A stretch of 53,870 nt of DNA from assembly GCF_020144665.1 (NCBI RefSeq), contig NZ_JAAHBQ010000045.1:1-53870 (forward strand), in the 5' to 3' direction. Made by a program: the position numbers and the translations under genes. This DNA is from Oscillatoria salina IIICB1 (GTDB lineage Bacteria; Cyanobacteriota; Cyanobacteriia; Cyanobacteriales; SIO1D9). Within the stretch, counting starts at the first letter, position 1. Every line of letters begins with the position of its first letter. Positions 47,575-53,870 of this stretch are shown piece after piece. The notes under the pieces are model-generated. The model saw only the letters and a list, made by a program, of their open reading frames with translations, had not been told where the DNA came from and made no database searches.

Positions 47575-50500
47575 ATGAAACTGCAAACACGCGGAAGAAG
47601 TAGGAGTGACTGGGGACAGAGACTCCTGCGATGGGTGAATCTCCGACCAGAGGAAGGCGAACGAACATTTTTAATGTTCGCTTTTTATACTGCGACCTCA
47701 ATAGGGCTGCTGTGGCTAGAACAAACTGCGGTAGCTTTATTTTTGGCTCCCTATCCCGACGGATTTGGGACGAAATGGCTGCCGATAATTTACATTACCA
47801 GTGCTTTGATGGGGTCGGGGCTAGGATTTTTATATTCTTGGCTGCAAAGTTTTTTGCCAATGCAAACAGTATTAGTGGCGATCGCTGTTTTGATGGCATT
47901 GCCTCTAAGTTTATTTCGTTTTGGCTTATCAATTGAATACGGGATCGTGTCCCTCGTCACCGTATTTATTTTGCGGCTGTGGATGGATGCTACGGATGTT
48001 CTCAATGACCTTAATTCGCAAGTTGCTGCAAATCAACTGTTTAATATTCGGGAAATTAAACGCACTTACCCACTAATTTCTAGTGGTTTACTAATTGCCG
48101 ATGTAATTTCCGGTTTTTCTTTACCTTTGTTGTTGCTGACAATTGGTTTGAAAAACGTTTTGATTGCGGCTACGGTAATGATAATTGTGGGATCTGTAAC
48201 GCTTTTTTATCTCACGAAACGCTACAAACACGCGTTTCCTGATTCTCCAGTGCGAGACTTAGAAGAGCTACAGGAAAGTAAGGGAACTCGTAGCACTTCC
48301 AGTCCTTTAAAAAAATATATTATTCCCCTCTTTGCTTTCTTTGTTTTAGGTGAAGTTCTGTTTCTGTTGGTTGAATTTGAGTATTTCGGTCAACTGGAAG
48401 TTAATTTAGATACAGGGGAAATAGCTGGATTTTTGGGCTTATTTTCTGGTATTTTGGGACTTTGCGAACTGGCAACGCAGTTATTTGTTTCTAGTCGAGC
48501 AGTAGAACGTCTGGGTGTGTTTGTTGCCGCGATGTTTTTACCTGTATCTTTATCGATTTTAGGCTTAGTTACGTTAATTTTTGATACCAGGTTCGGGACT
48601 TTTACGTTTCAAGATGCGGAAATTTTGTTTGTTGGTGTAATAATTTTAAAATTTATCGATGAATTGTTACGCTATACGTTAATTGCTGGGATTGAACCAG
48701 CTTTATTTCAACCGATTCCCGAACATAGTCGCGGCTCAATTCAAGCATTTGTCCAAGGAGTTGCTGAACCTTTGGCGGCGGGACTTACAGGTTTAGGAAT
48801 TTTAGCGACAATTGCGCTTATTCATTGGGGATTTCCCGAAGAAGTAGAAGAGACTCAGCGACAAATTCAAAGTGGGGTATTTATTTCCGCGATCGTGCTG
48901 TTTTCTTCGATTTGGGCAGCTAGTGCTTGGCTACTGCGTTCCAGTTATTTAAGCTTGCTCGTGCAAAGTGCTGCTCAAGGACGTTTAAAAGCTTTAAATG
49001 TGGATTTGAAGGCTTTTAAACGAGCAGTTTTAGAAGCATTAGAAGAACGAGAAGCGGAAGCAGATAAACGTTCTTGTATTCAATTATTAGAACAAATCGA
49101 TCCCGCAGGATCGGGGGAAGTTTTGGCTCCCTTATTAGTGAATTTTTCTCCAGCATTGCAACGACAAAGTTTAAAGGCAATGTTGAAGTATCCGAATTCA
49201 ACTTATTTGCCTTATGTCCAAAGATTGATTGCAAGCAAGCCAAGTTTAGAAGTATTATCTTTAGCATTGCGTTATGTTTGGTTGTCGCAACCTGAGTTAG
49301 ATACGCGCAATTTGAAACCTTATTTAAGCGATCGCGTCGATCCAATGCTACGGGGAACGGCGGCAGGTTTAATGTTAGCAAGGGGAAGTAGAAGCGAACA
49401 AGTAGAAGCAACAAAAGTTCTCGAAAAAATGCTGAAATCAAAACGAGAACGAGAACGCGCGATCGCTACGGGAGCTTTGCAAGAAAAAGATAAGTTAGAA
49501 GACTTGGGTAAGCTGGCGAATTACCCGGAAAAAAGTAGCGATCGCTATTCTAATTCGGCGATCGCTACTTTGGTTCGGCTTTATGTCCCTAAATTATTAC
49601 AAGATGATTCCGCGCGAGTGCGTTGCGCTTTACTGGAAGTTATTGCTGTTAAGCGTTTAGAAGAATATTACCCTTCCTTAATTAAAGGACTTTACTACAA
49701 AACTACTCGCGAGGCAGCAAAAAACGCTTTGCAGGAATTAGGTAACGAAGCGTTACCACTTTTAATAGAATTGTTACAAGATCCCCGCGAAGACAATTTC
49801 GCCAGTTTACAAGCAGGAAAAACGATCGCGGCGATTAATACTCCCGAAGCCAAAGAAGCACTCGTTCAACAATTACTGAGTAGCTGGGGAACCACGCGCC
49901 GCAATCTCTTGCGTATTCTCCTAAAAATGCCCGAAGAGGCAGGTATTGAAGCCGTGAACGAGCAAATCGGACGTAGCGGTGTCGAAACGATGGTTGACCA
50001 AGAACTGCTCTTGCTCGGTCAAATTTTAGCAGCTATGTTGGATCTGAACTTAGAACAATTATCCGGGATCGAAGTCGATTTGCTCAAAAGTGCCTTAGAA
50101 GGTATGCAAGCTGATATCTTCGAGCGTTGTTTCTTACTGATGAAGCTACTGTATCCATTTGGGGCTATTCAAGCAGCAATTTTTAATTTAAACTCAGATT
50201 CACAGGCAAATATCGCTTTGGGTTTGGAAATATTAGATAATACTCTTGACATCCCGCAAAAACGGGTTTTTCTGGAAGTTCTCGACCGTCCGAAAACGAG
50301 CGACAAACTGGTAGCATTATCGCAAATAGTTCCCTATCAGCCGATGTCAGCCAGCGATCGCTTGCGTCGCTTGTTAGAGTTTCGTCATTTTATTTCCGAC
50401 TGGTGTTTGGCTTGTTGTTTTTATTTAGCACGTCAGGCACACTGGAGTTTAACTAGGGAAGCTACTTTAGCTTGTTTGCGTCATCCGACGGGTTTCGTTA

Positions 50501-50652
50501 GAGAAGCAGTTTTGGCTTATTTGCGAGAAGCGAGTCCCCGCACTTGTTTGGAGTTGCTGGCTGTGCTAAGAAACGATCCCGATCCTTTAGTTAGCGCTCA
50601 AGTTGAACGCTTACAAACTGAGTTAGAGTCTGAGCTTCCCCATACAATTTAA
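47575..50652 (+). CDS. MFS/NTT-like transporter fused to HEAT repeats
   Basis: 1025 residues. Residues ~30-460 contain about 11-12 membrane helices in a pattern like major-facilitator and nucleotide-translocase (NTT/ADP-ATP carrier) proteins (RTFLMFAFYTATSIGLLWLEQ; IYITSALMGSGLGFLYSWL; RLWMDATDVLNDLNSQV). Residues ~475-1015 are repeated helical hairpins typical of HEAT/armadillo proteins (QRQSLKAML; EAAKNALQELGNEALPLLIELLQDP; TGFVREAVLAYLREAS). The next gene, 52 bp downstream, is a single cNMP-binding domain, so both likely form one regulated membrane complex. The solute is unknown. ATG start after the low-complexity spacer. Confidence 0.83.
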   Translation: MKLQTRGRSRSDWGQRLLRWVNLRPEEGERTFLMFAFYTATSIGLLWLEQTAVALFLAPYPDGFGTKWLPIIYITSALMGSGLGFLYSWLQSFLPMQTVLVAIAVLMALPLSLFRFGLSIEYGIVSLVTVFILRLWMDATDVLNDLNSQVAANQLFNIREIKRTYPLISSGLLIADVISGFSLPLLLLTIGLKNVLIAATVMIIVGSVTLFYLTKRYKHAFPDSPVRDLEELQESKGTRSTSSPLKKYIIPLFAFFVLGEVLFLLVEFEYFGQLEVNLDTGEIAGFLGLFSGILGLCELATQLFVSSRAVERLGVFVAAMFLPVSLSILGLVTLIFDTRFGTFTFQDAEILFVGVIILKFIDELLRYTLIAGIEPALFQPIPEHSRGSIQAFVQGVAEPLAAGLTGLGILATIALIHWGFPEEVEETQRQIQSGVFISAIVLFSSIWAASAWLLRSSYLSLLVQSAAQGRLKALNVDLKAFKRAVLEALEEREAEADKRSCIQLLEQIDPAGSGEVLAPLLVNFSPALQRQSLKAMLKYPNSTYLPYVQRLIASKPSLEVLSLALRYVWLSQPELDTRNLKPYLSDRVDPMLRGTAAGLMLARGSRSEQVEATKVLEKMLKSKRERERAIATGALQEKDKLEDLGKLANYPEKSSDRYSNSAIATLVRLYVPKLLQDDSARVRCALLEVIAVKRLEEYYPSLIKGLYYKTTREAAKNALQELGNEALPLLIELLQDPREDNFASLQAGKTIAAINTPEAKEALVQQLLSSWGTTRRNLLRILLKMPEEAGIEAVNEQIGRSGVETMVDQELLLLGQILAAMLDLNLEQLSGIEVDLLKSALEGMQADIFERCFLLMKLLYPFGAIQAAIFNLNSDSQANIALGLEILDNTLDIPQKRVFLEVLDRPKTSDKLVALSQIVPYQPMSASDRLRRLLEFRHFISDWCLACCFYLARQAHWSLTREATLACLRHPTGFVREAVLAYLREASPRTCLELLAVLRNDPDPLVSAQVERLQTELESELPHTI

Positions 50653-50704
50653 AGTGTCCGAGTTTTTTGTCTTGTGATGAGTAACGACAGAGAAATAAAC
50701 CAAA

Positions 50705-51169
50705 ATGTTAAGTAGCTTCGAGCGCTTATTATTTATCAGACGTGTCTCAATTTTTCAGGAATTGCGAGACGAATTTTTAGTACAACTCGCTTCCGCAATG
50801 GACGAGGTAGCATTTCCTGTCGATCATACAATTTTTGAGGAAGGAGAAGAAGGGCGATCGCTCTACATCGTCGTTTCCGGACGAGTAAAGGTTCATTTGG
50901 GCGATCGCGAACTGGCACAATTAGAGAAGGGAACCTTTTTTGGCGAAATGTCGTTGTTTGACGCGCAACCTCGCTCCGCATCCGTAACTACCCTTGACAA
51001 ATGCGACTGTTTGACACTCAACCAGCTACAATTACAGGACGCGATCGAAGAAACTCCAGAAATTGCTGTTAATATTACTCGCGCTCTTTCTCGCAGGATT
51101 CGGGAATTGAATAGTAAGATTAATGCTTACGAAGCGCAACTACAAGCTGGTAATTATAGTAAGGCTTAA
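50705..51169 (+). CDS. Cyclic nucleotide-binding domain protein without DNA-binding domain
   Basis: 154 residues, nearly all one CRP-type cNMP-binding fold. The phosphate-binding cassette FFGEMSLFDAQPRSASVTT near residue 79 keeps the Glu and Arg that contact cAMP or cGMP. The C-terminal ~30 residues (RALSRRIRELNSKINAYEAQL) are a helix, not an HTH, so it is not a transcription factor. It follows the transporter-HEAT gene with 52 bp between and is probably its sensor subunit. ATG start. Confidence 0.88.
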   Translation: MLSSFERLLFIRRVSIFQELRDEFLVQLASAMDEVAFPVDHTIFEEGEEGRSLYIVVSGRVKVHLGDRELAQLEKGTFFGEMSLFDAQPRSASVTTLDKCDCLTLNQLQLQDAIEETPEIAVNITRALSRRIRELNSKINAYEAQLQAGNYSKA

Positions 51170-51250
51170 ACCGCTTGTGGTTGCGTTTTGGCTTTTCAGT
51201 TTTTCTGGGAAAAGCCCGATAATTAATCATCATTAAATACTGTAGTGCGA

Positions 51251-51420
51251 GCATCTTTATTGCTAGATAAAAAGCTAGATAAAAATCATCTTTTTTGCTG
51301 GATAAAAATCATCTTTATTGCTAGATAAAAGCATCTTTTTTGCTGGACAAAAATCATCTTAACTTGCTAGATAAAATCATTTTTTTTGCTGGACAAAAAT
51401 CATCTTTCTTGCTGGATAAT
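51251..51420. repeat. Tandem array of ~22-24-bp units
   Basis: About seven imperfect units of the form TCATCTTTNTTGCTRGAYAAAAA, with CTAGATAA and CTGGACAA versions roughly alternating, and one internal GCTAGATAAAAA insertion at 51274-51285. It lies between the cNMP gene and the convergent DUF433 gene. Units are contiguous and lack spacers, so this is not CRISPR. Confidence 0.9.
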
Positions 51421-51434
51421 TAATTAAATTTGGT

Positions 51435-51779
51435 CTAAGATATTGAAGACTCATGAGTTTGTTGTTTCTTTTGGGCAGCTTTAATATCCATTAATCGCTT
51501 AATTCCAGGAGGAGGATTTTTACGTTGTTCTTCTCGCATTTTGTGACTCCACTCCAACCAGTCAGCTATGTATTGACTGACTTTGCTTTTTTCGTGGTGG
51601 TAATAAAGAATTGTCGCATAAACTTGTTCTAAAGTGATAGTAGGATAGGTTTGAGCAATTTCTTCCGGCGTGCGTGCATGATAAATGTAATCATATAAAA
51701 TAGTTTCAATGCCGACTCTTGTACCTTTGAGTCTAATGTCATCAGGCGCAAGAAATTCAAAGTAATCTTCGAGTTTCAT
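51435..51779 (-). CDS. DUF433 domain protein
   Basis: 114 residues. The first ~75 residues fit DUF433 (FLAPDDIRLKGTRVGIETILYDYIYHARTPEEIAQTYPTITLEQVYATILYYHHEK), an HTH-like domain often serving as antitoxin. The C-terminal ~35 residues are charged. Such proteins usually precede a PIN-like DUF5615 toxin gene; none lies downstream here, where the tandem array begins, or upstream. It could be a solitary remnant or an independent regulator. Confidence 0.82.
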   Translation of the reverse strand: MKLEDYFEFLAPDDIRLKGTRVGIETILYDYIYHARTPEEIAQTYPTITLEQVYATILYYHHEKSKVSQYIADWLEWSHKMREEQRKNPPPGIKRLMDIKAAQKKQQTHESSIS

Positions 51780-52173
51780 GAGTGAATAAAAAGATTGAGA
51801 TTATCTTAGAAGTATAAATTTCAGCCGATGGGCTAGTTAACGGAAGTAGTGCTGTCTAGTTGAGTTATAGTTAACTTATGGTCGAAAAAAAATTCTCACT
51901 ATAAGACAACAGTAAAGTAAAAATCATCTCAGCATGACAATCAAGACTGTTAACCCAAATTATAACTTGTGATTATGACCCAGTTTAACCTGTCATTCTT
52001 TTAAAGCGAAGAATCTCCGTAGAAGTTAAAACGTAGTCTAGAGATGCTTCATTTCGCTAACGCTCCATTCAGCATGACATTTTTTTTACGAAAATTAATT
52101 GTCAGTATTGAAGCAAATTTTATTTGCCGAACCCGTAAACGGGCGGCTACACGAATTAGGTCCCCTTCGCGGG
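51780..52173. other. 394-bp spacer containing a MITE-like element
   Basis: No gene is supported. It holds the ~89-bp MITE-like element listed separately, a CCCGT/ACGGG hairpin at 52132-52143, and AATTAG/CTAATT arms around a C/G-rich loop at about 52154-52179 followed by T7 on the plus strand. That last structure overlaps the cobB stop codon. Confidence 0.6.
51991..52079. mobile_element. MITE-like dispersed repeat with TGTCATTC/AGCATGACA ends
   Basis: It begins TGTCATTCTTTTAAAGCGAA, continues GAATCTC and ends CGCTCCATTCAGCATGACA. These are inverted-repeat-like ends with an internal GAGATGCTTC that mirrors the GAATCTC side. This arrangement is that of a small interspersed element seen in many bacterial genomes, which encodes nothing. 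A second partial end (CAGCATGACAA) lies at 51931-51941. Confidence 0.5.
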
Positions 52174-53565
52174 CTAATTTTTTTGAGTTTCAATAAGGGT
52201 CGAATTGTGACAATTGATTAGGAATTGTTGGGGGATTTGTTGGTGGGTGCCGAAGTGTAAATGTAGGTAGGATGCGTGGAGATTTTTTTGGGTAAATCCT
52301 TCGAGAATTGCTGGTGTTTGGGGGTGATATGTGGTAACTTTAAAGAGTGGCTTTTGGGTTGTAATTTTTAGCCGCGAGCGATGAAATTCGTGTCCTGTAA
52401 TTTGGGTTCCGGCGGGAAATAAAAATGTGTTTTCTAAGGCAGTGGCTTGACGGTAGCCGAGGGTTAGTTTTTTACTCATTACTGCTTTGTTTGGTAAGAT
52501 TCCTACCATGTCCCAGGCTTGACCGTCGAAGTCAATAATTTGCTCGCATAAGTACATTAAGCCACCGCATTCTGCGTAGGTGGTAATTCCGGCTGCAATG
52601 GCTTTTTTGACTGCGTGACGTGCGTTTTTGTTGTTAGCTAATTCTGAGGCGAATACTTCAGGAAAACCGCCGCCAAAGTATAATCCTTGTATTCCTGGTG
52701 GTAGTTTGGTATCGGCTAAGGGACTCCAAAAAATTAATTCTGCTCCGAGGGCGATGAGGATGTCGAGGTTATCTTGATAGTAGAAGTTGAAAGCCCGATC
52801 GCCTGCCACCGCAATTTTGATTTTATCTTTTTTTGGCTTCCCCCCAACCCCGCTTAACAAGGGAGGAGTTGGAGTTAGCGGTGTTGCTTTTAATAATGGC
52901 AGCAATCGCTCCCAGTCAAAATGCTCTTCAGCAAGTGAGTTTAATTGGTCAAATAATCGCTGCATCCCCGGAATTTCGGCGGCTGGAACTAAGCCCAAAT
53001 GCCTGTCAGGGATGCGAATACACTGTTCGCGATAAAAAACGCCCAAAATAGGTAAATGTAGTGGTTCTAGGGCATTTTTGAGTAATTGTAAATGCCGATC
53101 GCTGCCAACTTGATTTAACACCACACCAGCAATTTTAACTCTAGGATCGAAAGTACGGAAACCATGCGCGATCGCAGCGATCGATCCCGACAACTTACTA
53201 CAATCCAACACCAACAAAACAGGTAAATCGAGTAACCTAGCAATATGAGCCGTCGAAGCAAAATCACCCACTTCACCCCAACTAATCCCATCAAACAAAC
53301 CCATCACACCCTCAACCAAAGCATAATCCACATCCGAACTATGACGAGCAAAACACTGCTGCACATAAGCTTCACTCGTCAAAACCGGATCTAAATTACG
53401 ACAAGGGCGCTTAGTAATTGCCGTATGAAACATAGGATCGATATAATCAGGACCCACCTTAAAAGCTTGCACCGGAAAACCACGATCGGACAAAAAAGCC
53501 AGTAAAGCCAAAGTCACCGTCGTTTTACCAACCCCAGAACAAGATCCCGCAATAACTAAAGTCAC
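52174..53565 (-). CDS. cobB: Cobyrinate a,c-diamide synthase
   Basis: 463 residues from a GTG at 53565, chosen because VKVTLVIAGSCSGVGKTTVTLALL begins the CbiA/CobB ATPase domain there; an upstream ATG would add ~37 unconserved residues. GVMGLFDG and LDCSKLSGSIAAIA support the ATP half. The C-terminal class I glutamine amidotransferase half has YAECGGLMYL (nucleophile Cys) and HEFHRS. The enzyme amidates the a and c side chains of cobyrinate in B12 synthesis. Residues ~227-243, in the linker between the halves, are encoded by an inserted repeat. No cobalamin riboswitch is apparent upstream. Confidence 0.92.
   Translation of the reverse strand: MTLVIAGSCSGVGKTTVTLALLAFLSDRGFPVQAFKVGPDYIDPMFHTAITKRPCRNLDPVLTSEAYVQQCFARHSSDVDYALVEGVMGLFDGISWGEVGDFASTAHIARLLDLPVLLVLDCSKLSGSIAAIAHGFRTFDPRVKIAGVVLNQVGSDRHLQLLKNALEPLHLPILGVFYREQCIRIPDRHLGLVPAAEIPGMQRLFDQLNSLAEEHFDWERLLPLLKATPLTPTPPLLSGVGGKPKKDKIKIAVAGDRAFNFYYQDNLDILIALGAELIFWSPLADTKLPPGIQGLYFGGGFPEVFASELANNKNARHAVKKAIAAGITTYAECGGLMYLCEQIIDFDGQAWDMVGILPNKAVMSKKLTLGYRQATALENTFLFPAGTQITGHEFHRSRLKITTQKPLFKVTTYHPQTPAILEGFTQKNLHASYLHLHFGTHQQIPQQFLINCHNSTLIETQKN
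52839..52886. repeat. C/G-rich interspersed repeat inside cobB
   Basis: A run of CCCCCCAACCCCGCTTAACA type, then AGGGAGGAGTTGGAGTTAGC, of the kind usually found in cyanobacterial spacers. It lies within the cobB reading frame and keeps the frame open, encoding a Pro/Gly-rich linker (TPTPPLLSGVGGKP). Confidence 0.7.
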
Positions 53566-53870
53566 CTTTACCCCAACCCCTCTTGAGAATACCTCGATAA
53601 TCAATAAAAATAGCCCAGTACTGTTTGAGCGTGGCGAAAAGTTGCTCAATACGCTAACACCAGCGATACCATTCAATTATCTTGAGGGCTTGTTCAAGAC
53701 CGAAAATTTCATGACATGAATCAAAATCGGGTTATTCATCTAGACTCTCATTTTTGAGCTTTTTGGGGCGATCGCCTCTGCTTCACATTTTAGCTTTGTG
53801 AGCGGGAAGCAGAGGCGCTTATCCGCTCTTGAAAGCGATGAGATGATAAGGAAAAGGGAGATACAGAAGC
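53566..53870. other. 305-bp cobB upstream region to the window end
   Basis: No gene is supported. It contains the cobB promoter region and the perfect 12-bp inverted repeat listed separately. Confidence 0.5.
53773..53817. promoter_or_regulatory. Perfect 12-bp inverted repeat upstream of cobB
   Basis: CGCCTCTGCTTC (53773-53784) and GAAGCAGAGGCG (53806-53817) flank a 21-base loop; the left arm overlaps a HIP1 GCGATCGC. It is ~210 bases before the cobB start. It could be a leader element of cobB, the 3' hairpin of a gene beyond the window, or a dispersed repeat. Confidence 0.5.

Noticed and set aside
51251-51420. Possible CRISPR array
   Set aside because: Units of ~22-24 bp follow each other without unique spacers and no cas gene is present; it is a plain tandem repeat.
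53566-53870. Cobalamin riboswitch before cobB
   Set aside because: I looked for the B12-box-type core on the minus strand and could not find it; the 12-bp inverted repeat there does not fit the fold.

Overview
The window is chromosomal DNA of an oxygenic cyanobacterium. The evidence is the photosystem I core pair psaA-psaB, the NDH-1 subunit gene ndhB, a phytol kinase-like gene, a KaiB-like gene, and many copies of the HIP1 octamer GCGATCGC in genes and spacers. Low-complexity spacer repeats and large multidomain signalling proteins suggest a larger-genome filamentous or colonial lineage; the genus cannot be set from this alone. I see no prophage, transposase, rRNA operon or CRISPR array.

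Layout. 1-5.3 kb (minus strand): a broken SGNH-hydrolase fragment, a methyltransferase, an EGY-like site-2 protease, murQ, a DUF3110 protein, a D-Ala-D-Ala dipeptidase and yidD; murQ and the dipeptidase point to cell-wall recycling. 5.4-14 kb: mostly metabolic and housekeeping genes (phytol kinase-like, aldose epimerase, tRNA-Lys, class II aldolase, nitrilase-family amidase, cytidine deaminase, rplU-rpmA, hemB) plus two paralogous small proteins. A fresh-looking 193-bp tandem duplication lies between one of these small genes and cdd. 14-20 kb: a GNAT protein overlapping an eroded histidine kinase, ndhB, and topA behind a striking low-complexity spacer.

20.4-28.5 kb is a signalling stretch: a patatin lipase, a Cys-rich miniprotein, a STAND-like NTPase fused to a degenerate GGDEF domain, a 1213-residue MHYT-PAS-PAS-GAF-kinase-receiver protein whose GAF domain has features of a cyanobacteriochrome, and a small XRE regulator. 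28.5-33.2 kb is psaA-psaB (minus). 33.8-40.2 kb holds a repeat-rich lipoprotein, a thioredoxin-NHL protein, and a KaiB-like fusion protein just downstream of a PilT-type ATPase. 40.8-47.4 kb is mixed: a small membrane protein, wecB, an MDR reductase, a CAP-domain protein, ilvH, a BON-like protein, an alpha/beta hydrolase and infC. 47.5-51.2 kb pairs a transporter-HEAT fusion with a stand-alone cyclic-nucleotide-binding protein. 51.2-53.9 kb has a 22-24-bp tandem array, a DUF433 protein, a MITE-like element and cobB/cbiA carrying an in-frame repeat.

The most promising leads are the candidate photoreceptor kinase at 24.4 kb, the NTPase-GGDEF fusion beside it, the transporter-HEAT/cNMP pair, and the KaiB-like/PilT neighbourhood, which could link timing or light to motility. 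Family calls come from reading motifs in the translated sequence; no database search was run.
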